A DNA stretch of 23,308 nucleotides from an uncultured Oscillospiraceae bacterium (GTDB lineage: Bacteria; Bacillota; Clostridia; Oscillospirales; Ruminococcaceae). The stretch spans positions 1-23,308 of the forward strand of contig CAKSGA010000027.1 of assembly GCA_934454435.1 (NCBI GenBank), read 5' to 3'. Shown piece by piece: positions 1 to 7,855 of this stretch (its first letter is position 1; each line of letters opens with the position of its first letter). The position numbers were made by a program, and so were the translations under genes. Under the pieces are notes generated by a model, which made no database searches, was not told the origin of the DNA, and was given only the letters and a program-made list of their open reading frames with translations.

Positions 1-596
1 GTCTTGAGCGCTGCGTAATATGCGATTATGGAGTAAAGCGGCAGCTCCCAGCTTGCAAAGACAAACCCGCAGACTATGTACAGTATCACGTTATATATCA
101 TAACGAACGTTCCCACCGTCATGCCGAGCTTTTTCGCAAAGATAACGGCGAGCACCTCTATTCCGTCCATCGCACCGCCGTAACGTACCGCAAGACCGCT
201 GCCAACGCCGGAGATAAGTCCGCCGAAAACGGAACACAGCAGCTTGTCATTCCCCGCCAGCGGAGAGCTCGTTGCAACGTCTATCGGAAGAACCACCTGA
301 ATAAGCCAGGAGAACAAAGAATAGCATGCCACCGCATAGCAGGCATAGACCGTGAAGGCAAGTCCCTGGCGCTTCAAGCCATACAGGAACAGCGGCAGGT
401 TCAGCACAAGCAGGAAAACCGACAGCGTCAGATATTCCGGCGTGAGATAGCCAAGCAGCATGGAAGTTCCCGAAATACCGCTGTCATACAAATTCACTGG
501 CATAAGGAAAACTGTTATTCCGAATGCGTTTATCAGACCTGCAAGAGTCAGCATGAGAAAATTCTTGATCTTCAGCTTCTTCAGTTCGTTTTTCAA
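1..596 (-). CDS. YitT/DUF161-family membrane protein, N-terminal part (cut by window start)
   Basis: About 198 codons are visible; the C-terminus lies beyond base 1. The start is taken as TTG at 596, since AAGGAGG lies 7 nt upstream; the next ATG in frame is about 40 bp further in and has no such site. The product begins MKNELKKLKIKNF and then has several hydrophobic segments, including LMLTLAGLINAFGITVFLMP, a stretch around LSVFLLVLNLPLFLYG, and AVRYGGAMDGIEVLAVIFAKK. The GG(A)MDG(I/T)E motif followed by a membrane segment is typical of the YitT (DUF161) family of inner-membrane proteins, whose substrate is mostly unknown. It follows ansA by only 25 nt and is probably co-transcribed with it. 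The family call is firm; the function is not known. Confidence 0.8.
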   Translation of the reverse strand, partial: MKNELKKLKIKNFLMLTLAGLINAFGITVFLMPVNLYDSGISGTSMLLGYLTPEYLTLSVFLLVLNLPLFLYGLKRQGLAFTVYACYAVACYSLFSWLIQVVLPIDVATSSPLAGNDKLLCSVFGGLISGVGSGLAVRYGGAMDGIEVLAVIFAKKLGMTVGTFVMIYNVILYIVCGFVFASWELPLYSIIAYYAALK

Positions 597-621
597 TAGT
601 TGTCCTCCTTGTTGTCGTGCG

Positions 622-1566
622 TCAGTTCCTTGTGTCAAGGAACAGGTTTCTGAAATCTTCTGCCGTGTATGAATAAGCCAGCGCCCACATAGAGCGCATG
701 ACGGCATACTCCGTGGTCATTCCCGCAGCAGGGATAAGTCCGAGCTCCTTTGCCCTTCTGCCGACCTCGTACACTGAGAGGTCGCAGCCGCCCCGGAACA
801 CCTGGGTAGCCATTATGACCCTCACCCCGCACGCCGTCAGCACGCTGAAAACCTGCTCCAGCCCGGAGCTCCCGGGGATCCCTCCCATGCCGAAGCCCTC
901 GACTATCAGCGCATTAACGTGCGTCCCGAGGTCATGCACCAGCTCTGCCGAAATTCCCGGCGTGAGCTTCAGCACAGCCGCCTTGCTGTCCAGGCGGTTG
1001 TAGAACACCGTGCCGCCCTCCTGCCCGGAATGCCCTGAGCAGAATTCGTCAACGCTACGCTCGTCCCCGGCGGTGAAGCCACGGAATGCGTCAGGGTCGG
1101 TGGTGTGGACCTTTCGGGCGGACTTTCCGTCTATCACCCTGCCATTGAAGCAGACCCACACTCCGCCGCTCCCCTGCCCTGCGCAGCGGAATGCGTCCGC
1201 AAGGTTCTTCGGGGCGTCGCTTCCCGGTTCGTCCATCGGGAGCTGGGAGCCGGTCAGTATGACCGGTTTATCCGGGTTCTGTATAAGGCAGCTCAGTGCC
1301 GCTGCGCCGTACGCCATCGTGTCGGTGCCGTGGGTCACGACAAAGCCGTCATAGTCTGACCAGCCGTAACGGATCATCACTGCGAGCTGCGTCCAGTGCT
1401 CCGGGGTAAGGTCAGTGCTGTCCAGCGAAAACGGCTGGACTGCGTGGACCTCCGCTTCTGCGGAAATGCCGGAAAGCAGCTGCTCCGCCGACTTCTCAGG
1501 CGAAAGTCCGCCGCCGCTGTTGCTGCTTGCTATCGTGCCGCCGGTAGCGATCATCAGTATCTTCAT
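622..1566 (-). CDS. ansA: L-asparaginase, cytoplasmic type I-like
   Basis: A 314-residue protein, close to the usual family length of 320-340, predicted to hydrolyse L-asparagine to aspartate and ammonia. Both halves of the threonine-dependent active site are visible: TGGTIAS with the nucleophile Thr11, and THGTDTM with Thr81-Asp82. Lys152 lies in the RKVHTTDPDAF segment and Asp52 in STDLTPEHW. No signal peptide is present, so it should be cytoplasmic. The ATG at 1566 has GGAGAG five bases upstream. It probably forms a unit with the following YitT-family gene; no clear promoter is visible in front. Together with gdhA elsewhere in the window it points to amino-acid nitrogen use. A glutaminase side activity is possible and cannot be judged from sequence. 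Confidence 0.93.
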   Translation of the reverse strand: MKILMIATGGTIASSNSGGGLSPEKSAEQLLSGISAEAEVHAVQPFSLDSTDLTPEHWTQLAVMIRYGWSDYDGFVVTHGTDTMAYGAAALSCLIQNPDKPVILTGSQLPMDEPGSDAPKNLADAFRCAGQGSGGVWVCFNGRVIDGKSARKVHTTDPDAFRGFTAGDERSVDEFCSGHSGQEGGTVFYNRLDSKAAVLKLTPGISAELVHDLGTHVNALIVEGFGMGGIPGSSGLEQVFSVLTACGVRVIMATQVFRGGCDLSVYEVGRRAKELGLIPAAGMTTEYAVMRSMWALAYSYTAEDFRNLFLDTRN

Positions 1567-1625
1567 TTTAACTCTCCGGGATAGTGCATATCCATCTCTG
1601 TTATTTATTTCCGTGCAGTCTTATT

Positions 1626-1673
1626 AAAAAGGCACCGAACCGCACGCACCAACAGCGCCCCCGGAGGTGCGCC
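1626..1673 (-). terminator. possible terminator after spoVS
   Basis: On the minus strand GGCGCACC (1666-1673) can pair imperfectly with GGTGCC (1631-1636), which is followed directly by TTTTT (1626-1630). An alternative stem CGCACC/GGTGCG (1666-1671 with 1645-1650) is better paired but further from the T-run. It sits between spoVS and ansA, where a unit boundary is plausible. No convincing promoter is seen in the rest of this gap. Confidence 0.35.
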
Positions 1674-1730
1674 ATTGCAACCGATAAATGCGTGTAATTC
1701 AGTGCCAACCAAATACAAGCTGAACCGAAT

Positions 1731-1991
1731 TTACCTCGGCTCAACTATGAATTTCATTGCGGTCCTCTCGTCCCCGTCTATATCGACAGTCGTGAACGCC
1801 GGAATGCATATGAGGTCAACACCCACCAGTGCCATATAGCTTCTGGCAATGGCAATGGACTTGACCGCCTGGTTTGCAGCCCCTGCGCCGACAGCCTGGA
1901 CTTCTACCTCGCCGTATTCACGGATAACTGCGGCGATAGCCCCTGCAACGGATTTCGGTACGGAATGCGCCGACACTTTTACTATTTCCAT
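1731..1991 (-). CDS. spoVS: Stage V sporulation protein S (SpoVS)
   Basis: An 86-residue protein, the usual SpoVS length, with the hallmark N-terminus MEIVKVSAHSVPKSVAGAI and the central VQAVGAGAANQAVKSIAIAR. SpoVS is an Alba-like small nucleic-acid-binding fold; in Bacillus it affects late sporulation and septation. The ATG at 1991 gives the family-typical start and has GGTGA five bases upstream. An in-frame ATG five codons earlier (2006) is less likely. The gene follows ymdB by about 36 nt in the same direction, the same pairing seen in Bacillus. SpoVS also occurs in non-sporulating Clostridia, so it suggests a spore-forming lineage but does not prove that this organism makes spores. Confidence 0.95.
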   Translation of the reverse strand: MEIVKVSAHSVPKSVAGAIAAVIREYGEVEVQAVGAGAANQAVKSIAIARSYMALVGVDLICIPAFTTVDIDGDERTAMKFIVEPR

Positions 1992-2027
1992 AAAATCACC
2001 ATTCATTCCTTTCGGTCAGAATCCCGA

Positions 2028-2798
2028 TCACTTTATTATCTGCCTGTATCTCTCGATCGAGTTACATTTACCGCTCTTCGTGTCTACGTCAAGCAGCACA
2101 CCGTTCAGCTCCGTGTCACCCTCTGCGAACCTGTGGCGCTTCGGGTAGTAGGTCAGGAACCGCTCGATTATGATGTCCTTCTCCACACCGAGGATAGAGT
2201 CCTTCGGACCGGTCATTCCCACGTCCGTGATATAACCAGTTCCGTCTATCACCTGCTCGTCAGCCGTGGTAACATGGGTGTGTGTCCCCAGCACGGCGCT
2301 GACCCTTCCGGCAAGGTAATAGCCCATCGCACGCTTCTCAGAGGTCGCTTCTGCGTGGAAATCCACTATCTTTATCCGTGCGTCGCAGTGCTCCAGGAGC
2401 CTGTCGATACAGTGGAACGGATTTTCCAGCGGCTGCATGAAGGTGGTACCCATCAGGTTTATGACCGCTATCGAGTACGCCCCACGGTCCAGCACGCACA
2501 TTCCCCTGCCGATGACCTCGTCATCGAAGTTCGCCGGACGTATAATGCGCTCGTTGTGCTCCCACTCGGCTTCCATCGTTTTCTGGCGGAAGCAGTGGTT
2601 GCCGGTGGTGATGACATCAGCTCCGGCGTCAAATAACGCCCCGGCGGAGGCGGGATTAATGCCGTTGCCCTCTGCGGAATTCTCACCGTTCACAATGACG
2701 ACCTCCGCACCGAGCTTCTGCTTCACGCTGTGGAGCTCCCGCTGGAGAGCCTCGCAGCTTCTCATTCCCACCACATCGCCGATAAAAAGTATCTTCAT
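2028..2798 (-). CDS. ymdB: YmdB-family metallophosphoesterase (TIGR00282)
   Basis: A 256-residue calcineurin-like phosphoesterase. Metal-binding motifs in order are GDVVG (Asp8), NGENS (Glu39, Asn40), GNH (Asn67, His68), DFHAEATSEK (His148) and GTHTHVTTAD (His173, His175), matching the dinuclear centre of YmdB. In Bacillus subtilis YmdB hydrolyses 2',3'-cyclic nucleotides and influences biofilm and motility gene expression; the same chemistry is inferred here. Its ATG lies 3 nt beyond the purA stop codon, with the ribosome site AGGTGA overlapping that stop, so it is probably translationally coupled to purA. spoVS follows. The usual Bacillus upstream partner, the RNase Y gene, is not here. Confidence 0.95.
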   Translation of the reverse strand: MKILFIGDVVGMRSCEALQRELHSVKQKLGAEVVIVNGENSAEGNGINPASAGALFDAGADVITTGNHCFRQKTMEAEWEHNERIIRPANFDDEVIGRGMCVLDRGAYSIAVINLMGTTFMQPLENPFHCIDRLLEHCDARIKIVDFHAEATSEKRAMGYYLAGRVSAVLGTHTHVTTADEQVIDGTGYITDVGMTGPKDSILGVEKDIIIERFLTYYPKRHRFAEGDTELNGVLLDVDTKSGKCNSIERYRQIIK

Positions 2799-2801
2799 TT
2801 A

Positions 2802-4085
2802 TCACCTGTAGATGATCTGATCTCTGCCGGGACCAATTCCCAGGAACCTGATCGGGCAGCCGCAGAGCTCCTCAAGGCGCTTTACATACGCCTGAGCCTT
2901 TTCGGGCATGTCCTCAAAGCTCCTGCATGCGGAGAGATCGCCCTCGTAACCCTCGATCTCCTCGTAAACGGGGCTGCACTTTGCAAGCTCCTCGAGAGTT
3001 ACGGGGAAGTCCTTCAGGGTCTGGCCATCGGTGGTCTTGTACGCAACGCAGACCTTCAGCACGGGCAGTCCTGCCAGGGTATCGAACTTGTTTATTGCGA
3101 GGGAGGTCAGGCCGTTTACACGGACTGCATGGCGCATGATAACTGCATCGAACCATCCGGTCCTTCTGGGACGGCCGGTGGTAGTGCCGTACTCGCCGCC
3201 CTTTTCACGGATATAGTCGCCGGTCGCATCAAACAGCTCGGTCGGGAACGGACCGTTGCCGACACGTGTTGTGTAGCTCTTGCCAACACCGATGACTTCA
3301 TCAATCATCTTCGGGCCAACGCCGGTGCCTACGCATGCGCCTCCGGCAATCGGGTGGGAAGAGGTAACGAACGGATAAGTACCGAAATCAATGTCGAGCA
3401 GGGTAGCCTGAGCTCCCTCGAACAGTACATTCTTGCCAGCCTGGTAAGCCTCGAAAGCGATAACGGAAGCGTCCGCCATATACTTTGCGAGCTTCTCGCC
3501 GTAACCCTTGTATTCCTCGTAGATAGCGTCCAGGTCGCATGCTTCGCCGCCGTAAACCTTTGTGATGACAAGGTTCTTCAGCTCGCCGGTCTCCTGGATC
3601 TTCTTCTTCAGTACCTCGGGGTGAACTAGGTCGTACATGCGGATACCGATACGCTCGTCCTTATCGGTATAGCACGGGCCGATACCTCTGCCGGTGGTGC
3701 CGATGTTCACGCCGGTCTGCTTTGCCTTGAACTCCTCTGACAGCTTGTCGAGAATTCTGTGCCACGGCATGATGATGTCTGCACGGGCATCTATACGGAG
3801 ATTATCGCAGGAAACGCCACGCTCGTTCATGCCCTTTATTTCTTCAAGAAGTACGGACGGGTCAACCACAACGCCACTGCCGATAAGGCAGAGGGTCTCG
3901 GGGTACAGAATACCGGAGGGGAGCAGGTGCAGCTTGTAAACCTGGTCGCCGTGCACAACGGTGTGACCAGCGTTGTTTCCGCCGCTGGAACGTACTACGA
4001 CATCAGCCTTAGCCGCCATGATGTCAATGATCTTTCCCTTTCCCTCGTCGCCCCACTGGGTTCCGACAATTACACTTGATGACAT
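2802..4085 (-). CDS. purA: Adenylosuccinate synthetase
   Basis: A 427-residue enzyme that joins IMP and aspartate using GTP, the first committed step of AMP synthesis. The start is ATG 4085 (MSSSVIVGTQWGDEGKGK), with GAGG about eight bases upstream; upstream in-frame codons precede the promoter-proximal leader and are not family-like. The phosphate loop GDEGKGK includes catalytic Asp13, GGNNAGHT carries His41, and TTGRPRRTGW is the C-terminal IMP/aspartate-binding region. Length and motif order are complete. It is the first gene of a purA-ymdB-spoVS unit driven by the promoter at 4150-4178. The leader is under 60 nt, with no room for a purine riboswitch. Confidence 0.97.
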   Translation of the reverse strand: MSSSVIVGTQWGDEGKGKIIDIMAAKADVVVRSSGGNNAGHTVVHGDQVYKLHLLPSGILYPETLCLIGSGVVVDPSVLLEEIKGMNERGVSCDNLRIDARADIIMPWHRILDKLSEEFKAKQTGVNIGTTGRGIGPCYTDKDERIGIRMYDLVHPEVLKKKIQETGELKNLVITKVYGGEACDLDAIYEEYKGYGEKLAKYMADASVIAFEAYQAGKNVLFEGAQATLLDIDFGTYPFVTSSHPIAGGACVGTGVGPKMIDEVIGVGKSYTTRVGNGPFPTELFDATGDYIREKGGEYGTTTGRPRRTGWFDAVIMRHAVRVNGLTSLAINKFDTLAGLPVLKVCVAYKTTDGQTLKDFPVTLEELAKCSPVYEEIEGYEGDLSACRSFEDMPEKAQAYVKRLEELCGCPIRFLGIGPGRDQIIYR

Positions 4086-4149
4086 TATATGATCCTCATT
4101 TCTGAAAATAGAGTAGTCGGGAGTTATAAGCATACCCCCACATATTAAT

Positions 4150-4178
4150 ATTATATCACAATGCTGCGATGAATTCAA
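4150..4178 (-). promoter_or_regulatory. Promoter of purA-ymdB-spoVS
   Basis: On the minus strand TTGAAT (4173-4178), a 17-bp spacer and a perfect TATAAT (4150-4155). The spacer ends TGTGA, giving an extended -10 (TGATATAAT). Predicted start of transcription is near 4143, about 58 nt before the purA ATG. Confidence 0.85.
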
Positions 4179-4200
4179 GGTTTTTTATAGAAAAAAGCAT

Positions 4201-4226
4201 ACAAAATCCGCCCCGTGACAGGGCGG
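4201..4226 (-). terminator. Terminator of the membrane-protein gene upstream of purA
   Basis: On the minus strand CCGCCC pairs with GGGCGG (arms 4208-4213 and 4221-4226 on the plus strand), loop of seven, followed by ATTTTGT. It lies about 20 nt beyond the stop of the four-span membrane protein and just before the purA promoter. Confidence 0.8.
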
Positions 4227-4247
4227 AAATGTGTATTTTTGCCATAA

Positions 4248-4739
4248 TCACTTCAGAATAAGCGACATGATAAGTGCGATGATCGCCGAGCCAGCCGGGT
4301 AAACCACCAGCATAGCGATCCACTTCTTGACATGGATCTTGAATGGGATATACGGCATGAACCCCTCAGTTCCGGGGATTATCCACGCCTTTGTATGCCC
4401 TACCCAGAAGATATCGACGAACAGCCTGTCGTACAGTCCGAGCACGGCGAAGATCACCTGCATTTGCAGGAATGCGTCCAGGAACCCACGTGCGCCGTTG
4501 ATAACATAAACGCTTACCATCAGCACCGCAACGTAAATGAGAATACCGGATATCTTGAATATCTTCGCACTGCGCTTTATCTTATCAGCGGTCGTCAGTC
4601 CCTGGGCTATTGCCTTGTCCTGCACCGCCTTTACATAAAAGAACGCCATACCTGCTGCGCCGTCCTTTATCCCGACAATGCACATAACCGTCAGGATCAG
4701 GCAGAGCGCCAGTCCCTCCAGTATCAGATTTGCTAACAT
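4248..4739 (-). CDS. Conserved-looking four-span membrane protein of unknown function
   Basis: A 163-residue protein with about four hydrophobic segments: residues ~3-25 (LILEGLALCLILTVMCIVGI), ~63-82 (ISGILIYVAVLMVSVYVING), ~90-108 (LQMQVIFAVLGLYDRL) and ~140-162 at the C-terminus. The loop between segments three and four carries FWVGHTKAWIIPGTEGFMPY, which reads as a conserved motif rather than random sequence. I do not recognise a named family. The ATG at 4739 has GGGAGG about 6-7 bases upstream. It has its own promoter and terminator, so it is monocistronic. Its position between purA and the A/T-rich orphan says nothing clear about its role. Confidence 0.8.
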   Translation of the reverse strand: MLANLILEGLALCLILTVMCIVGIKDGAAGMAFFYVKAVQDKAIAQGLTTADKIKRSAKIFKISGILIYVAVLMVSVYVINGARGFLDAFLQMQVIFAVLGLYDRLFVDIFWVGHTKAWIIPGTEGFMPYIPFKIHVKKWIAMLVVYPAGSAIIALIMSLILK

Positions 4740-4768
4740 AATAGACCTCCCAAAATTAGCTTTAACTA

Positions 4769-4797
4769 ATTATATCACAAAATGCTCCAGATTTCAA
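4769..4797 (-). promoter_or_regulatory. Promoter of the four-span membrane-protein gene
   Basis: Minus strand TTGAAA (4792-4797), 17-bp spacer, TATAAT (4769-4774), with the spacer ending TGTGA as at purA. The predicted leader is about 25 nt. Confidence 0.85.
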
Positions 4798-4824
4798 GGG
4801 ATTTTAAGAAATTCAGCGCTACCT

Positions 4825-5184
4825 TTAAGTTTTTATCGTTTTATAAATTTCTGTCCATTCAGATAAAGTGCACTTGTTGAATACTTCGACTACCTCATCT
4901 ATGTTGTATGAATATTCCTCGTGTTCCACTACGTTGTATTCTTCCAGGTATCTTTTGGCATATGTAAACCCATCTTGAACAGTACATTTCTCCCCCTGGA
5001 AAAATCCATTGACAATTTTCATGAATGTTTCATAGTAAGCCGGGTCTGCCGTTCCATCGTCAGCCCAAATGTATGGATTAAGATTGCCGATATAATACAT
5101 GTATTCTTCGCTTTTGTTCTCATCTTCAAGCCACTGTTTATTCAGATACGAATAAATGCAGAGTAATATTTCATATTTTGTCAT
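4825..5184 (-). CDS. Hypothetical acidic, tyrosine-rich protein
   Basis: A 119-residue protein that I do not recognise. It is acidic and unusually rich in tyrosine (15 of 119), with several Trp (W19, W40 and W111 region) and no signal peptide or membrane span. The segment YYIGNLNPYIWADDGTADP looks like a folded cytosolic core and recalls small immunity-type or contact-system proteins, but this is only an impression. Base composition is clearly A/T-richer than the flanking genes, which suggests recent acquisition. A good promoter with TTGACT/TAAAAT lies upstream, and the gene sits between pnp and a membrane-protein gene with no partner toxin visible. The start at 5184 is the only ATG near the promoter. 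Confidence 0.7.
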   Translation of the reverse strand: MTKYEILLCIYSYLNKQWLEDENKSEEYMYYIGNLNPYIWADDGTADPAYYETFMKIVNGFFQGEKCTVQDGFTYAKRYLEEYNVVEHEEYSYNIDEVVEVFNKCTLSEWTEIYKTIKT

Positions 5185-5226
5185 TCAACAATCTCCCGAA
5201 ATGGTTTACTGTATTACGTTATACTG

Positions 5227-5255
5227 ATTTTATCACAAAACGTGTTCAAAGTCAA
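5227..5255 (-). promoter_or_regulatory. Promoter of the tyrosine-rich orphan
   Basis: Minus strand TTGACT (5250-5255), 17-bp spacer ending TGTGA, then TAAAAT (5227-5232). The -35 hexamer lies inside the T-run of the pnp terminator. Confidence 0.75.
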
Positions 5256-5283
5256 CAAAAGAGGGAAACTCTCGTTTCCCTCT
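5250..5283 (-). terminator. Terminator of pnp
   Basis: A perfect 10-bp stem, AGAGGGAAAC pairing with GTTTCCCTCT around a GAGA tetraloop (5260-5283), followed on the minus strand by TTTTGTTGAC. It begins 16 nt after the pnp stop. Confidence 0.9.
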
Positions 5284-5299
5284 CGTATGCTGATTATTA

Positions 5300-7426
5300 T
5301 CAACCCTGTGCCTGAGCCTTTCTCTTTGCCTCGATATCAGCAAGAGCGTCCTTTCTGGACAGGTTGATCCTACCCTGGTTGTCGATCTCCATAACCTTAA
5401 CGATTATCTCATCGCCAACGGAAACTACGTCCTCAACCTTCTCAACACGATGGTTGTCCAGCTTGGAGATGTGTACCATGCCGTCCTTGCCGGGTGCGAT
5501 CTCTACGAATGCGCCGAAGTTCATGATACGAACTACCTTGCCCTTGTAGATTGCGCCGATCTCCGGAGGATTAACAATAGTGGAAATAACCTGAACGCAT
5601 GCGTTTGCCTTGTCAAGATCAAGACCACAGATGAATACGTTGCCGTCGTCGTCGATGTCGATCTTGACATCGAAGTCAGCGCAGAGCTTCTGGATAACCT
5701 TGCCGCCCTTGCCGATAACCTCGCTGATCTTGTCAACCGGAACCTTGGTGTGGATCATCTTCGGAGCATACTTGCCGACCGTCTTTCTCGGCTCCGGAAT
5801 AGCCTTGAGCATGATCTCGTCAAGAATATAGTCACGTGCCTTGTGGGTCTTTGCGAATGCGGTCCTGATGATCTCAGGGGTCAGGCCGTCGATCTTGAGG
5901 TCCATCTGGATAGCGGTGATACCATCGTGTGTACCAGCTACCTTGAAGTCCATGTCGCCGAAGAAGTCCTCAAGACCCTGGATATCAACCATTGTATCCC
6001 ATCTGTCGCCCTCGGTGATAAGTCCGCAGGAGATACCTGCGACCGGCTTCTTTATCGGAACGCCGGCGTCCATCAGAGCCAGTGTTGAACCGCAAACGGA
6101 TCCCTGGGAAGTGGAACCGTTGGAGGAAAGCACCTCGGAAACCAGACGTATCGCATACGGGAACTCCTCAACGCTCGGGATAACAGGGAGCAGCGCTCTC
6201 TCAGCAAGTGCGCCGTGACCGATCTCACGTCTGCCGGGGCCTCTGCTTGCCTTGGTCTCGCCTACGGAGTAAGCCGGGAAGTTGTAGTGGTGCATGTAGC
6301 GCTTGCCCTCTTCCTCGTCAAGACCTTCAAGCTTCTGGCTGTCGGAAACGGGACCCAGTGTGCAGATGGTCATGACCTGAGTCTGACCTCTGGTGAACAG
6401 ACCGGAACCGTGAACTCTGGGCAGCATGCCAACTTCAGCAGCCAGCGGACGGATCTCGTCCATCTTTCTGCCGTCAACACGCTTGTTGTCGTCCAGCAGC
6501 CAGCGGCGTACAACGAACTTCTGGAGCTTGTATATAGCCTCGTCGATCATGGAGATCTTCTCGGGGTATACTTCATCAAACTTTGCGTGGATATCGTCAA
6601 CGATGGGCTTCAGGCGCTCCTCACGGATATTCTTGTCATCAGTGTCGAGGGCGTATCTGATACGCTCAATGGCGAAATCGGAGATAGCGTCGAACATGTC
6701 GTGGTCAACTTCCTGGGACTCGAACGCAAACTTCGGCTTGCCGATCTGCGCCTGAATATCCTTGATGAACGGAATGAGGGACTTCACGATCTCGTTGTGA
6801 CCAGCCATGATAGCGTCAAACATAACATCGTCCGGGACCTCGTTAGCGCCAGCCTCGATCATTACTACCTTCTTCTCGGAGGAAGCAACGGTCAGGTTCA
6901 GGTCGGACTTTGCTCTCTGCTCAAGGTTCGGCATAAGAATGATCTCACCGTCAACCAGACCAACGGAGATACCGCCGATCGGGCCGTTCCACGGAATATC
7001 GGAGATAGAAACGGCAATGGAAGCGCCGATCATGCCGAGTATCTCAGGGGAGCAGTCGGGATCGACCGCAAGGACGGTCATTGTGATGGCAACGTCATTG
7101 CGCATGTCCTTCGGGAACAGCGGACGCATAGGACGGTCAACCACACGGGAAGTCAGGATAGCCTTCTCGGAGGGTCTGCCCTCTCTCTTCAGGAAGCCGC
7201 CGGGGATCTTTCCCACTGCGTACAGCTTCTCTTCGTAGTCAACGGAGAGAGGGAAGAAATCTACGCCGTCACGGGGCTTTGCGCTTGCTGCCACGTTTAC
7301 CATAACAACAGTTTCGCCATATCTTACCCAGCAGGAACCATTGGCCAGGCCGCATACCTTACCGGTCTCAACAGTCAGCTCTCTGCCAGCGAACATTGTC
7401 TTGAATACTCTGTAATTCTCGAACAT
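5300..7426 (-). CDS. pnp: Polyribonucleotide nucleotidyltransferase (PNPase)
   Basis: A 708-residue phosphorolytic 3'-5' exoribonuclease. Two RNase PH cores are present (about 1-235 and 310-540), the second with the phosphate/catalytic region TSQGSVCGSTLALMDAGVPI and the DIQGLEDFFGDMDFKVAGT segment. A KH domain (about 560-622, VIGKGGKVIQ) and an S1 domain (about 623-695, GAFVEIAPGKDGMVHIS) follow in the canonical order. The start is ATG 7426 (MFENYRVF) with AAGGA ten bases upstream; a TTG six codons earlier is in frame but overlaps the ribosome site. rpsO lies just upstream, the common arrangement, but a strong terminator intervenes, so expression probably depends on read-through or on a promoter I could not identify in the leader. 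Confidence 0.97.
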   Translation of the reverse strand: MFENYRVFKTMFAGRELTVETGKVCGLANGSCWVRYGETVVMVNVAASAKPRDGVDFFPLSVDYEEKLYAVGKIPGGFLKREGRPSEKAILTSRVVDRPMRPLFPKDMRNDVAITMTVLAVDPDCSPEILGMIGASIAVSISDIPWNGPIGGISVGLVDGEIILMPNLEQRAKSDLNLTVASSEKKVVMIEAGANEVPDDVMFDAIMAGHNEIVKSLIPFIKDIQAQIGKPKFAFESQEVDHDMFDAISDFAIERIRYALDTDDKNIREERLKPIVDDIHAKFDEVYPEKISMIDEAIYKLQKFVVRRWLLDDNKRVDGRKMDEIRPLAAEVGMLPRVHGSGLFTRGQTQVMTICTLGPVSDSQKLEGLDEEEGKRYMHHYNFPAYSVGETKASRGPGRREIGHGALAERALLPVIPSVEEFPYAIRLVSEVLSSNGSTSQGSVCGSTLALMDAGVPIKKPVAGISCGLITEGDRWDTMVDIQGLEDFFGDMDFKVAGTHDGITAIQMDLKIDGLTPEIIRTAFAKTHKARDYILDEIMLKAIPEPRKTVGKYAPKMIHTKVPVDKISEVIGKGGKVIQKLCADFDVKIDIDDDGNVFICGLDLDKANACVQVISTIVNPPEIGAIYKGKVVRIMNFGAFVEIAPGKDGMVHISKLDNHRVEKVEDVVSVGDEIIVKVMEIDNQGRINLSRKDALADIEAKRKAQAQG

Positions 7427-7488
7427 TGCATTATTTCCTTTCAATAAAAAATCTTTACTGAAGGCACAGTGATAGCAATTAAAGTCAA

Positions 7489-7506
7489 TATCCGGCTGCC
7501 CGGATA
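7489..7506 (-). other. Stem-loop in the pnp leader
   Basis: A perfect 7-bp stem TATCCGG/CCGGATA around a four-base loop, about 60 nt upstream of pnp and downstream of the rpsO terminator. Leader hairpins control pnp through RNase III and PNPase in enterobacteria; a similar role here is only a suggestion. Confidence 0.5.
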
Positions 7507-7540
7507 CTCAATTTAATGCTAAGATCTGCGCCTTAGTAGT

Positions 7541-7574
7541 AAAAAGGCAGCACTGTTTCGTGCGCAGCGCTGCC
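7541..7574 (-). terminator. Terminator/attenuator between rpsO and pnp
   Basis: On the minus strand GGCAGCGCT pairs with AGTGCTGCC (one G-U pair; arms 7566-7574 and 7546-7554) with an 11-base loop, followed by TTTTT (7541-7545). It lies 15 nt after the rpsO stop. Confidence 0.88.
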
Positions 7575-7588
7575 CTTTGCTCCATAAA

Positions 7589-7855
7589 TTACTTACGAAT
7601 ACCCAGCTTAGCGATGATCGCACGATAGCGCTCGATATCCTTCTTCTGGAGGTAGTTCAGAAGGTTTCTTCTGTGACCTACCATCTTCAGAAGACCACGG
7701 CGGGAGTGGTGATCCTTCTGGTGAACCTTGATGTGCTCAGTCAGCTCGTTGATCCTCTTGGTGAGAATTGCGATCTGAACCTCGGGAGAACCGGTATCCT
7801 GCTCGTGCAGACGGTTAGCCTCGATAACGGCTGTCTTTTCTTCTTTTCTTAACAT
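7589..7855 (-). CDS. rpsO: Ribosomal protein S15
   Basis: An 88-residue protein, the exact family length, that binds 16S rRNA in the central domain of the 30S subunit. Family signatures are [28 protein letters not shown] and [13 protein letters not shown]. The ATG at 7855 has GAGGTG upstream. It is expressed from a well-formed promoter at 7975-8003 and has a structured leader of about 112 nt that includes an anti-Shine-Dalgarno sequence, which fits the autoregulation known for S15 in several bacterial groups. pnp follows behind a terminator. Confidence 0.98.
   Translation of the reverse strand: MLRKEEKTAVIEANRLHEQDTGSPEVQIAILTKRINELTEHIKVHQKDHHSRRGLLKMVGHRRNLLNYLQKKDIERYRAIIAKLGIRK

Noticed and set aside
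2730..3629. 299-codon plus-strand ORF across ymdB and purA
   Set aside because: Opposes two certain genes and spans their junction, with no promoter or ribosome site.
4086..4143. Possible purine riboswitch before purA
   Set aside because: The leader is under 60 nt and has no aptamer-like three-way junction or terminator.
6215..7447. Long plus-strand ORF of 410 codons antisense to pnp
   Set aside because: It mirrors the pnp frame, has no ribosome site, and its protein shows no family features; PNPase on the other strand is unmistakable.
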